A DNA stretch of 64,000 bases, from contig NC_008541.1 in assembly GCF_000196235.1 (NCBI RefSeq), forward strand, positions 2,108,001 to 2,172,000. The letters run 5' to 3'. The notes below the pieces were generated by a model. That model made no database searches, had not been told where the DNA came from, and worked only from the letters and a program-made list of their open reading frames with translations. Numbering within the stretch: position 1 is the first letter of the stretch; every line of letters begins with the position of its first letter. Made by a program: the position numbers and the translations under genes. Source of the stretch: Arthrobacter sp. FB24 (GTDB lineage Bacteria; Actinomycetota; Actinomycetes; Actinomycetales; Micrococcaceae). Positions 40,214 through 48,583 of the stretch are shown here, in pieces.

Positions 40214-41389
40214 TCAGCTGGCGTGCCGTTGACGGTCGATCGACTTCAACGGTGCCGGCCAATAGTTCCGCTGTCCGCTGAGGTTGGGTGGCGCTGACAG
40301 CAAGCGGTCCACTGATTCCACCGCCAGTCCGGCGTCCAGGGCTCGAAGAGCAATCCCGGTAGCGGGGGACCCGGTCGTTGAACTCGCCAACACCAGATTC
40401 TCCGTCACAGCAGGGACGCCGCTTGCGTATATTGCCTCCCTAAGGCCGGCCAGCAAAAAGTCGGCGGCACCGGGCCACCGGGTTCTGACTGTGATGAACT
40501 CGGGTTGAAGGAGGTGAATGCTCCCTAACAGGGTGTCACCTATGTCCCGACCTGCCTGTCGCAGAGCACTGACTGCAGCCGCATCGCTCCGCCGGACAGC
40601 CCCGCTGATCGCGTCTGGTTCGTCTGCAAGGTCCGACGACAGACCGGCAATTATTGCCTCTTCCCCTGCGATGGCCTGCAGGCAATTCATGATGCCGCAA
40701 GCACAGGGCAGCGTCGGCGTGCCCTTCCCCGGCGTGTGCCCGAACGCCTCTTTGGAGGTCCTGAAACCCCCCATCGTCCTTCCGTGGACGAGCACGGCAC
40801 AGCCAATGGTCTTTCCCACGTCCAGGAAGAGCATGTTTTGCGGCCGGGGGGTTCGCGACAGGGCCTCCGCGGTTGCCATGGCCCCCAGCGCGGAGTCGAC
40901 GACGACCGGGCGGCCAGCAAAATATTCAGGCCAGTCCAGATCCGGCGCACCTTCATCGAGAACAACCCCCGTTGCTACAAGCTGGCCGGAAATGTCGTCC
41001 ATGGAATCCAGGAGCGAATACGCTGAAGCCAGGCAGGAATCCAAGATAGCGGCATACCCGCCACGGACGGTTTCCACCGGCTTCGCAGCAGATAACGGCT
41101 GTCCGGAAAGGTCGAATGCTTGCACCTTTGCCTCGCTGGCACCCAGCAGGACGCTCATAACCGCTCCGCTGTTTGGCATGAGGCGAAACTGAGCGGATGG
41201 CCGGCCACCCGTCGATGGCGCCTCGTTGGCGGGACCAATGAGTCCCCGCGACGCCAAGGTTCTCATCCTGTCTGTCGTTGCGGCCCGCGAAAGGCCTGTC
41301 AGTGCTGAAAGCCGGGCCCGGGTCAACGGTGACGTGCCACGAAAATGCTGGAAGACCTCTCCCGCCGAAACGCGAGGGGGAACGGTCAT
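40214..41389 (-). CDS. ROK-family transcriptional regulator
   Basis: The 391-residue protein has an N-terminal MarR-like helix-turn-helix (GTSPLTRARLSALTGLSRAA, TTDRMRTLASRGL) and a ROK sugar-kinase-like domain with MLFLDVGKTIGCAVLVHGR and a cysteine-rich zinc motif CACGIMNCLQAIAG. ROK repressors respond to sugars or sugar phosphates. It begins 4 bp after the stop of the isomerase-like gene, so it is the last gene of the ten-gene sugar operon. The frame extends upstream to 41536, but that part is Pro/Ser-rich shadow of the neighbour; the ATG at 41389 fits the family. Confidence 0.87.
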   Translation of the reverse strand: MTVPPRVSAGEVFQHFRGTSPLTRARLSALTGLSRAATTDRMRTLASRGLIGPANEAPSTGGRPSAQFRLMPNSGAVMSVLLGASEAKVQAFDLSGQPLSAAKPVETVRGGYAAILDSCLASAYSLLDSMDDISGQLVATGVVLDEGAPDLDWPEYFAGRPVVVDSALGAMATAEALSRTPRPQNMLFLDVGKTIGCAVLVHGRTMGGFRTSKEAFGHTPGKGTPTLPCACGIMNCLQAIAGEEAIIAGLSSDLADEPDAISGAVRRSDAAAVSALRQAGRDIGDTLLGSIHLLQPEFITVRTRWPGAADFLLAGLREAIYASGVPAVTENLVLASSTTGSPATGIALRALDAGLAVESVDRLLSAPPNLSGQRNYWPAPLKSIDRQRHAS

Positions 41390-41393
41390 AACT

Positions 41394-42395
41394 TCAGTCC
41401 TTGCTGCTGAAGGCGGCGTCGAAGGACGTCTGGGAGGCGGGGAAGTCGAATTTTTTGAGGGCGGCGAGGGCTTCGGGGGCGCCGTGGAGGCGGTCCATGC
41501 CGGCGTCTTCCCATTCGACGGAGATGGGACCGTCATAGCCGATCGCGGTGAGGGCGCGGAAGGATGATTCCCAGGGGACGTCTCCGCGGCCTGCGGAGAC
41601 GAAGTCCCAGCCGCGGCGGGGGTCGCCCCAGGGCAGGTGGGAGCCGAGGACGGTGTTCCGGCCGGTGGGGCGGAGCTTGGTGTCCTTGCAGTCCACGTGG
41701 TAGATCCGGTCCTTGAAGTCCCAGATGAAGGAGACGGGGTCGATGCCCTGCCACATGAAGTGGGAGGGGTCCCAGTTCAGGCCGAACGCTTCGCGGTGGC
41801 CGATCGCTTCGAGGGTGCGCACGGTGGTCCAGTAGTCGTAGGCGATTTCGGAGGGGTGGACTTCGTGGGCGAAGCGGACGCCGCATTCGTCGAAGACGTC
41901 CAGGATGGGGTTCCAGCGGTCCGCGAAGTCCTGGTACCCGGCCTGGATGACCTTTTCGGGGACGGGCGGGAACATGGCGACGTATTGCCAGATGGAGGAG
42001 CCGGTGAAGCCGACGACGGTGTCCACGCCGAGGGCTTTGGCGAGCCGGGCGGTGTGTTTCATTTCTTCGGCGGCGCGGGTGCGGACGCCTTCGGGGTCGC
42101 CGTCGCCCCAGACTTTGGATCCGACGATTGCTTCGTGGCGGAAGTCGATGGGGTCATCGCAGACGGCCTGGCCCTTGAGGTGGTTGGAGATGGCCCAGAC
42201 CTTCAGGTTGTACTTTTCCAGGACGGCGAGCTTGGACTGGACGTAGCCGGGTTCGTCCCAGCGCCAGGCGTCCAGGTGGTCCCCGGAGACGGCGATTTCG
42301 AGGCCGTCGTAGCCCCAGCCGGAGGCAAGGCGGGCGACTTCCTCGAAGGGGAGGTCGGCCCACTGGCCGGTGAACAGGGTGTACGGGCGGGGCAT
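41394..42395 (-). CDS. Sugar phosphate isomerase/epimerase-type TIM-barrel protein (333 aa)
   Basis: The 333-residue protein belongs to the AP-endonuclease-2/xylose isomerase-like barrel family: GYDGLEIAVSGDHLDAWRWD, TVVGFTGSSIWQYVAMFPPV, ECGVRFAHEVHPSEIAYDYW, then FGLNWDPSHFMWQGI, YHVDCKDTKL and PISVEWEDAG. The His, Glu and Asp residues in these blocks are the usual divalent-metal ligands. Such proteins isomerise, epimerise or lyse keto-sugars. Third codon positions are almost all C or G, more extreme than in neighbouring genes, which suggests high expression or a separate origin. It lies between an ABM-fold gene and the ROK gene. Confidence 0.85.
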   Translation of the reverse strand: MPRPYTLFTGQWADLPFEEVARLASGWGYDGLEIAVSGDHLDAWRWDEPGYVQSKLAVLEKYNLKVWAISNHLKGQAVCDDPIDFRHEAIVGSKVWGDGDPEGVRTRAAEEMKHTARLAKALGVDTVVGFTGSSIWQYVAMFPPVPEKVIQAGYQDFADRWNPILDVFDECGVRFAHEVHPSEIAYDYWTTVRTLEAIGHREAFGLNWDPSHFMWQGIDPVSFIWDFKDRIYHVDCKDTKLRPTGRNTVLGSHLPWGDPRRGWDFVSAGRGDVPWESSFRALTAIGYDGPISVEWEDAGMDRLHGAPEALAALKKFDFPASQTSFDAAFSSKD

Positions 42396-42421
42396 GTCAG
42401 TCCTTCAGGTGAGTTGGAGTG

Positions 42422-42745
42422 TTAGGTGAGAGGCGTTAGCGGAGTTACGGCGAGAGGAACAGCCAACAGCGGTTCCGCTCCTGTCAAGAATTCCTTTACA
42501 TGGACTTCTTTGTTGTGAGCTTCGAGATCCTCGTTATCAGCCCAGCCTTCGAAGAGGATGAAGGTGCCGGGCCGCTGCCCGTCCGAGAATACGGTGTACT
42601 CCAGGCATCCTGGGTCGTTTCGGCTTAGCGTCTGGAGAGAGTGAAGGGCGTCTCGAAGTTCGGCTTCGTGCCCTGCTTTGGCGACGAAGACCGGCATTAG
42701 CCAGACTCCTGCCGTCTCTTGGCGGTCCGGGAGGGGATTGAGCAT
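42422..42745 (-). CDS. ABM-fold protein (putative quinol monooxygenase family)
   Basis: The 107-residue protein shows the antibiotic biosynthesis monooxygenase/YgiN fold: MPVFVAKAGHEAELRDALHS, a NDPGCLEYTVFSDGQRPGTF segment and FILFEGWADNEDLEAHNKE. Family members are small dimeric ferredoxin-like proteins that oxidise quinols or act as sugar-mutarotase-like helpers (L-rhamnose mutarotase is distantly similar). Within this operon it is surrounded by sugar oxidoreductases and isomerases, so a role in sugar metabolism is plausible. Confidence 0.8.
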   Translation of the reverse strand: MLNPLPDRQETAGVWLMPVFVAKAGHEAELRDALHSLQTLSRNDPGCLEYTVFSDGQRPGTFILFEGWADNEDLEAHNKEVHVKEFLTGAEPLLAVPLAVTPLTPLT

Positions 42746-42811
42746 CAGTCTTCCTTAGTGATGGTCGGTGAGTTTGGGAGGGACGGTTCTTGGCCGTCCC
42801 TCCCAAGAGGA

Positions 42812-43984
42812 TCAATCGGTGATCAGTGGAACCTGGACCCATGACTCTTTTTGAGCGGATTCGACGATGGCGTCGTCGATGAGCGCGGTCTGGTAGCCGT
42901 CGGCGAAATTGGGGCTTACTGATCCGCCTTCTGCGATGGCCTTGAAGAAGTCGTACGCTTCGATGATCTTCGTTTCCCCATAACCGATGCCTAGAGCTGG
43001 AATGGGCCAGAGGCCTTCTCCGTATGGGTGAGCCGGCCCCGTGTACACGGTCCGGAATCCCCGGCGGTCGGCCTGGTCCGAAGCGAAGCACACTTGCAGC
43101 TCGTCGCGTCGTTCGTAGTTGAAGACGATGCTGCCTTCCGTTCCATGGATTTCGAAGGTGATGTAGTTGTTCCTCCCATGCGCGTTACGTGTCGCCTCGA
43201 CGGATCCCACGGCTCCATTTGCGAAGCGAATCATCGTCATGACTTCGTCGTCGACGTCAACCTGGCCACGCGGGCCTTCACCGCCGCGAACGGTGCCAAG
43301 TGCATCGGCACCGCCTGTTTGGAGGGGGCGCTCCGGGATCCAGGTCGACAGGACAGCATTGACGGCGCTGAACTCTCCGACAAGATACCTGGCCATGTCA
43401 ATGACGTGTGTTGCGATGTCGCCAAGGGCGCCGGAACCGGCGACCGACTTCTGGAAACGCCAGGACAAGGGGGAGTTGGGGTCGGCGCTCCAGTCCTGCA
43501 GATAGGTTCCGCGGAAGCTGAGGATGCGGCCTATGGATCCTTCCTCAATGTACTTCTTCGCCAGCGCGACTGCGGGGGTCCGCCGGTAGTTGAATGCGAC
43601 CATGTGGACGATATTGGCGTCTTTGACCGCATCGTACATAGCCTTGGCTTCTTCGCCTGTGCGTGCAAGCGGCTTTTCGCAGATGATGTGCTTGCCTGCT
43701 TCGGCGGCGGCTATGGCGATTTCGGCGTGGAGGTGGTTGGGCGTGGCGATGTCTACGACGTCGATGTCCGGATCGTCGATGATGCTGCGCCAGTCCGACG
43801 TGGAGTTCTCGAAGCCGAAGCGGCGGGCCGCTTCGGCAGCCAGTTCCGTGTTGGCTTCAGCGATGACTTTGCGGACCGGGAGCGCCGGTGCTGGCCAAAA
43901 GAACATGGGCATGGCGGCGTAAGCGAGGGAGTGGGCCTTGCCCATGAAGCCGCCTCCGATGAGGCCGACGTTGAGGTTTTGCAT
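42812..43984 (-). CDS. Gfo/Idh/MocA-family oxidoreductase (390 aa)
   Basis: The 390-residue protein has an N-terminal Rossmann fold (NVGLIGGGFMGKAHSLAYAA), the conserved EKPLARTGEEAKAMYDAVKD with the catalytic Lys of the EKP motif, and a C-terminal substrate domain (GSGALGDIATHVIDMARYLV). Such enzymes oxidise sugars or glycosides with NAD(P); some act at C3 of glucosides. The start at 43984 is chosen because GGAAGGAA lies about 10 nt upstream. A second Gfo/Idh gene lies in the same operon, with a TIM-barrel isomerase gene between them, reminiscent of the ycjS-ycjR-ycjQ arrangement. Confidence 0.88.
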   Translation of the reverse strand: MQNLNVGLIGGGFMGKAHSLAYAAMPMFFWPAPALPVRKVIAEANTELAAEAARRFGFENSTSDWRSIIDDPDIDVVDIATPNHLHAEIAIAAAEAGKHIICEKPLARTGEEAKAMYDAVKDANIVHMVAFNYRRTPAVALAKKYIEEGSIGRILSFRGTYLQDWSADPNSPLSWRFQKSVAGSGALGDIATHVIDMARYLVGEFSAVNAVLSTWIPERPLQTGGADALGTVRGGEGPRGQVDVDDEVMTMIRFANGAVGSVEATRNAHGRNNYITFEIHGTEGSIVFNYERRDELQVCFASDQADRRGFRTVYTGPAHPYGEGLWPIPALGIGYGETKIIEAYDFFKAIAEGGSVSPNFADGYQTALIDDAIVESAQKESWVQVPLITD

Positions 43985-44059
43985 CTGGATCTTGTTCCTT
44001 CCGGAAGAAAGCGGGAGGTGCCGATTGCGGCTTTCCCTTGCGGTCAAAGTGGTGGATGG

Positions 44060-44875
44060 TTAGAGGAGCTTCTCGAGGTACTTCATACTCAGTTCGGCAG
44101 CTTCCCGGGGGTCCCCGTCGTAGTTGTCGAGTTCGACCATGAGCCAGCTGTCGTATCCGCTCTCTCGGATTGCGGCGAGGATGTCCGGGAAGTCGAGTTC
44201 GCCCTGGCCCAGGGGGAGGAAAGTAAACGGGTCTTGCCGGAAGTCCTTGAGGTGGACATGTCGGATTCTGTCGGGGTACTTCCGGATGACCGCGGCCGGG
44301 TCCGCTCCGCCGGCCGCGAGATGGGCGGTGTCCGGGCAGAAGCCGATTCGGGTCAGCGGCATCAGCTTGTCCAGCTCGTCCGGGCTTTCGACGATCGTGG
44401 TCAGGTGCGGGTGGTAGCTTGCTGACAGCCCGAAACTTTCCGCGATGTCCGTCACGCTGTCCAGCGCCCGGCCGAGGCGGTGGTAGTCCTCGTCTGTGGT
44501 ACCTGCTGCGCGCCGTGCTCCACCTCCGACTACCAGTCGGTCAGCTCCGAAGTTCGCTGCTAGTTCGGCAGAGCGGTGGATTCTGTGCAGTTCATCGGGA
44601 AGGATGTCGGCATAGATGAAATTGGCGCCGGTATACACGCTAGTCAGGGAGACCCCGGAGCTGTTCAGGAGCTCTTTAAGCACCTCGGGCTTGTCTGCGT
44701 ATTCCGCAAGGTTGCCGTCGAACATCTCGACGCCTTCGTATCCGACAGATGCGATGTCGTGGATGGCGTCCTTCATGGATCCGTGGGTTAGGTAGAAGAG
44801 GTCTTTGACGCTTGTCACGCCTCCGGGATGGCCGACAACGCCACCCCAAGTGATGGAACAGTAACCAAGTTTCAT
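44060..44875 (-). CDS. Sugar phosphate isomerase/epimerase-type TIM-barrel protein (271 aa)
   Basis: The 271-residue protein has the AP-endonuclease-2 barrel: MKLGYCSITWGG, GYEGVEMFDGNLAEYADKPE, ADRLVVGGGARR, the HPHLTTIVESPDEL metal-ligand block, GFCPDTAHLAAGGAD, HVHLKDFRQDPF and WLMVELDNYDG. It resembles inosose dehydratase (IolE) and YcjR-type 3-keto-sugar epimerases. It overlaps the Gfo/Idh gene upstream by 4 bp, so the two proteins are probably made together, with the dehydrogenase product as the likely substrate. Which keto-sugar it acts on is not known. Confidence 0.83.
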   Translation of the reverse strand: MKLGYCSITWGGVVGHPGGVTSVKDLFYLTHGSMKDAIHDIASVGYEGVEMFDGNLAEYADKPEVLKELLNSSGVSLTSVYTGANFIYADILPDELHRIHRSAELAANFGADRLVVGGGARRAAGTTDEDYHRLGRALDSVTDIAESFGLSASYHPHLTTIVESPDELDKLMPLTRIGFCPDTAHLAAGGADPAAVIRKYPDRIRHVHLKDFRQDPFTFLPLGQGELDFPDILAAIRESGYDSWLMVELDNYDGDPREAAELSMKYLEKLL

Positions 44876-46026
44876 TGCTTTTGCCTTTCAACTTCCGAAG
44901 GAAGGTTGGAAATATTAGAGGGGGATGTAGGTCCGGGGACGTTGACCCACACCTGCCGGGCGGCGGAGGTAACCAGTGCCTCAGTGAGGCGGGCTGCCCG
45001 GAGTCCGTCCCGAAAGGTGGGCAGCCCTTCGGGTTCTTGACCCTGGACGGCCGCATATGCGTCCGCGACAAAGGCATTGAAGCTGTCCTGGTATCCCTGC
45101 GGATGACCCGGGGGGAGCCTGTTGTAGCGGCGTCCGCCAGAGGTGGTGAGGGTTTGCGGTCCGACGGCGATTTGGGAACTGGAGTCCGTGCGGCCGATGT
45201 GAAGTGTGTCCGGCCGCTCCTGGTTGAAGCTGAATGACGCTTCGGTCCCGTCGAACGAGAACCACAGGCGGTTTTTTCGGCCCGGGCTCACCTGGCTGAC
45301 TACCAGGGAGCCTGCGGCTCCGTGGTCGGTCTCGAATAGGAGCGCGGCCCCGTCCTCGGTAGCCACGGAGGACAACTGTCCTCCGGTTTCGCGTTGGTCG
45401 TAAGCCCGGCTGGTCTTGGCCACTAGTCTGGTGATTCTGTGCCCTGTGGTGAATTCCATCAGGTCGCACCAGTGCACGCCGATGTCACCGAATGCCCTGG
45501 AGGCTCCTCCGAGCGTCGAATCGACCCGCCAGTTTGTGGCGTCTGCGCCGGCCAGCCAATCCTGAAGGTACGAGCCGTGGAGCAGCCAGAGCCGGCCGGC
45601 GTCACCGCGGAGGATACGATCGCGTGCTTCGCGAACGGCCGGATAGAACCGGTAGACGAAGGGCACAGCCGTGACGACGCCTGCCCTGTCCGCGAGGTCG
45701 GTCAGTTCGAGGGCGTCCTCAACACTGGTCGCGAGGGGCTTCTCACAAACCACGGCTTTCCCGGCTGCGATGGCCTTGCGTGCGAGGTCGGCGTGAGTGG
45801 TGTTGGGGGTGCAGATGTGTACGACATCCACGTCGTCTCTTGCGATCAGCGCCTCGGGGGACTCTGCCGCGGTTCGGGCGCCGAGTCCGGCTGCCGCTGC
45901 CTCAGCGGCAGCCGGACTGCGCCCGGCGACTGCACTGACTTCGCCCCCCGCTGCGCGCACTGCGTGCGCGTGGACGGAGCCCATGAATCCTGTACCGATA
46001 ATTCCGGCTCGTAGTTTTAAGGTCAC
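44872..46026 (-). CDS. Gfo/Idh/MocA-family oxidoreductase (384 aa)
   Basis: The 384-residue protein has the Rossmann motif RAGIIGTGFMGSVHAHAVRA, the CEKPLATSVEDALELTDLAD catalytic segment, and the substrate-domain block GDIGVHWCDLMEFTTG. It is a second NAD(P)-dependent sugar oxidoreductase in the operon and starts only 6 bp after the permease stop. It overlaps the downstream isomerase gene by 4 bp. The YcjS/YcjQ pair of E. coli is a possible functional analogue (glucoside/guloside 3-dehydrogenases). Identity between the two window paralogs is clearly low, so different substrates or redox directions are likely. Confidence 0.88.
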   Translation of the reverse strand: MTLKLRAGIIGTGFMGSVHAHAVRAAGGEVSAVAGRSPAAAEAAAAGLGARTAAESPEALIARDDVDVVHICTPNTTHADLARKAIAAGKAVVCEKPLATSVEDALELTDLADRAGVVTAVPFVYRFYPAVREARDRILRGDAGRLWLLHGSYLQDWLAGADATNWRVDSTLGGASRAFGDIGVHWCDLMEFTTGHRITRLVAKTSRAYDQRETGGQLSSVATEDGAALLFETDHGAAGSLVVSQVSPGRKNRLWFSFDGTEASFSFNQERPDTLHIGRTDSSSQIAVGPQTLTTSGGRRYNRLPPGHPQGYQDSFNAFVADAYAAVQGQEPEGLPTFRDGLRAARLTEALVTSAARQVWVNVPGPTSPSNISNLPSEVERQKQ

Positions 46027-46031
46027 GGGTG

Positions 46032-47018
46032 CTATTTCTTCCGGGCGAGGGCGACGGCCAGGATGATGATGGCGCCGCGGACCACCTGCTGCTGGCTGCT
46101 GTCGAGGCCGGCCAGGATCAGTCCGTTGTTGATCAAGCCAATCAGGAGGGCGCCGAAGAGCGTTCCCATGATGGAGCCAAATCCGCCGAACAGGCTTGTC
46201 CCGCCGAGGATGACGGCGGCGATGGCGGAGAGCTCATCGCCCGATCCCCACTGGAAGCGGCCGGACTGGAGGCGGCCGGCGTACAGCATGCCGGCAACGC
46301 TCGCGACCATGCCGGAGATGAGGAGCACCTGGAATTTGATTCGTTTGGTGTTGATGCCCGTGAATTCCGCGGCGTTGCGGTTACCGCCGGTAGCTAGGAC
46401 CTGTCGGCCGAACTTGGTGCGGTTCAGTACGACGGCGCCGATGGCAACGAAGATGGCGCTCCAGACAACCAGGCCCGGTACGGGGCCGAAGTCACCGGAT
46501 CCGAACAGCATGTTGAAGGTGTCATTCAGGATCGGCTGGGGGGCTGAGGCCGTGATCCACTGGGCGACTCCGACGGCGATACCCAGCATGCCGAGCGTCA
46601 CGAGGAAGGAGGGGATGCCAAGGAGACTGACCAGTGCGCCATTTATTGACCCGACCACGAGGCCGACGGCAAGGCCGGCGAGGATTCCGGGGATCAGGCC
46701 CCACTGGGACAACGCCATGGCCGTGCAGACGCTGGACAACCCGGCCACCGATCCGACGCTTAGGTCGATTTCTGCACAAGAGATGACGTATGTCATACCT
46801 ACGGCGATGACGGTGATTGTGGCAGTTTGCCGGAAAATGTTCAGCAGGTTGTTCGGCGACAGGAAGCCCTGATCGCGGAGCAGAATGGCGAAGAAGAGGA
46901 AGACGACGACAAAGCCGATGTAGATGACGTAACGTCGCCAGTCGAGTTCTTTCAGGATGGTGCCGAAATTGCGTGGTGCCGCGGTGTCCCGGGGCGCGAT
47001 GGTGTTTGCCTTGCTCAC
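46032..47018 (-). CDS. Sugar ABC transporter permease (RbsC family)
   Basis: The 328-residue protein has 8-10 membrane helices and RbsC/AraH-type motifs: ISCAEIDLSVGSVAGLSSVC, NGALVSLLGIPSFLVTLGML, GGNRNAAEFTGINTKRIKFQ and ELSAIAAVILGGTSLFGGFG. It forms the channel of a CUT2-class sugar importer with the adjacent ATPase (3 bp upstream) and binding protein. The following Gfo/Idh gene begins 5 bp after its stop, so transport and first oxidation steps are tightly linked. Confidence 0.93.
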   Translation of the reverse strand: MSKANTIAPRDTAAPRNFGTILKELDWRRYVIYIGFVVVFLFFAILLRDQGFLSPNNLLNIFRQTATITVIAVGMTYVISCAEIDLSVGSVAGLSSVCTAMALSQWGLIPGILAGLAVGLVVGSINGALVSLLGIPSFLVTLGMLGIAVGVAQWITASAPQPILNDTFNMLFGSGDFGPVPGLVVWSAIFVAIGAVVLNRTKFGRQVLATGGNRNAAEFTGINTKRIKFQVLLISGMVASVAGMLYAGRLQSGRFQWGSGDELSAIAAVILGGTSLFGGFGSIMGTLFGALLIGLINNGLILAGLDSSQQQVVRGAIIILAVALARKK

Positions 47019-47021
47019 TGT

Positions 47022-48530
47022 TCAGACTCCCTGGACTGCAAGTTGGAGATATTCCTCGTCAGCGATCTCGCTGCGGGGGATGTCGCGGATAATGGAGCCG
47101 TCCTTAAGGACGAGGACGCGGTCGCTGACCGCGAGTAGTTCGGGGTACTCGGAAGAGATGACGATGACGGCTTTGCCGGCGCTTGCCAACTCGCGGATCA
47201 TGTCCAAAATTTCGCTCTTGGTGCCGATGTCAACGCCAGCCGTTGGCTCGTCCAGAATCAGGATGTCCGGATCAGTGCCCAGCCACTTGGCGATGACCAC
47301 TTTCTGCTGGTTGCCGCCCGAGAGCAGCCGCACCGGTCGGTGGGGGTGAGCGACTTTTACTGCGAACCTCTTGATCAGCGAAGAGGACAACTCCTTGCCC
47401 CTGGCACCGTCAAGAAAGGGTCCTCGCTGGATCTGGCCAAGCAGCGGCAGCAGCAGGTTGTCTTGGACTGAGTGCTCCAAGACGAGACCTTGGGCCCTGC
47501 GGTCCTCCGGGATGAGGGCGACACCCGCAGTGATGGCCTGCTGCGGCGAGGTCAGATTGATTCGCTCCCCCCGGATGAAGATCTCACCGCTGTCCCGCCG
47601 GTCGATGCCGAAGAGTGCGCGGGCCAGTTCTGTGCGACCGCTACCCATAAGACCGGCCAAGCCCAGAATCTCACCGGGTCGAAGCGAGAAGGAGATGTCC
47701 CTTACCCGCGGCCCGGCGTTCAGCCCCCGGACCTCCAGCAGCGGGGCGCTGTCATGAGCCACCTGGTCCCGCTCGCGGTAGGCAAGTTGGCCCTCGATCT
47801 TCTTGCCGACGATGCCTTCCACGATCTGTTCGGGTGTCACGCCGGTCAGCGGCTCGGTGAGGAGTCGACGACCGTCGCGCAGGATGGTGATCCGGTCGGC
47901 CAGACGGTATACCTCGTCCATGCGGTGGGAGATGTAGATGATTGAGATGCCGCGCTGTTTGAGACGGTCGATCAGTTCGAAGAGCGCTTCGGACTCGTGC
48001 CGGGCAAGGCTGGCGGTGGGTTCGTCCATGATGAGCACCTGGGCGTTTTGCGAGAGTGCCTTGGCGATCTCGGTCAACTGCCAGTAGGCCGTGCCGAGCC
48101 GGGAGACTTCGGCACGGGGGTCGACCTTTACCTCCATCTCGGCGAAGATCTCCTTGGCCCGCCGCTCCGAGGCGCGGTCGTCGATGAGTCCGCCCGCCCC
48201 GAGCGGCTCAGCAGCAAGGAAGATGTTCTGAGCGACAGTCAGGCTCGGGACGAGGCTGAATTCCTGGAAAACCATCCCGATGCCGGCGGACTTCGCGTCC
48301 TGAATCGAGTTGATGGCGACCGGTTTGCCTCCAATGAGGATCTCGCCAGCGTCTGCCTGATAGACGCCTTGGAGGATTTTCATAAGGGTGGACTTCCCGG
48401 CCCCGTTGCCTCCTGCGAGGGCGTGGACCTCGCCCTTCCGGACGTCGAAGCTGACATCCTTCAGGACTGAAACCCCGTTGAAGCCCTTGGAAATCGAGCG
48501 CATCTCGACGACATTGTCTGCGGTGTTCAT
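47022..48530 (-). CDS. Sugar ABC transporter ATP-binding protein (RbsA type)
   Basis: The 502-residue protein has two fused ATPase halves. The first has Walker A GGNGAGKSTLM and the Walker B segment VLIMDEPTASL. The second has a degenerate Walker A (GLMGSGRTELAR) and signature LLSGGNQQKVVIAKWL with DILILDEPTAGVD. This is the standard CUT2 arrangement, in which one double ATPase powers a ribose-type importer. It lies 53 bp after the binding-protein gene and 3 bp before the permease gene. Confidence 0.95.
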   Translation of the reverse strand: MNTADNVVEMRSISKGFNGVSVLKDVSFDVRKGEVHALAGGNGAGKSTLMKILQGVYQADAGEILIGGKPVAINSIQDAKSAGIGMVFQEFSLVPSLTVAQNIFLAAEPLGAGGLIDDRASERRAKEIFAEMEVKVDPRAEVSRLGTAYWQLTEIAKALSQNAQVLIMDEPTASLARHESEALFELIDRLKQRGISIIYISHRMDEVYRLADRITILRDGRRLLTEPLTGVTPEQIVEGIVGKKIEGQLAYRERDQVAHDSAPLLEVRGLNAGPRVRDISFSLRPGEILGLAGLMGSGRTELARALFGIDRRDSGEIFIRGERINLTSPQQAITAGVALIPEDRRAQGLVLEHSVQDNLLLPLLGQIQRGPFLDGARGKELSSSLIKRFAVKVAHPHRPVRLLSGGNQQKVVIAKWLGTDPDILILDEPTAGVDIGTKSEILDMIRELASAGKAVIVISSEYPELLAVSDRVLVLKDGSIIRDIPRSEIADEEYLQLAVQGV

Positions 48531-48583
48531 TGTTGCCCTTTCGGGACAGTGGGGGAGGGTGGGTGCCCCGCCCTCGGGTCTGG

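Noticed and set aside
40214..41536. Extension of the ROK gene to 41536
   Set aside because: Lies inside the upstream isomerase gene and is Pro/Ser/Thr-rich; ROK proteins start near the helix-turn-helix.
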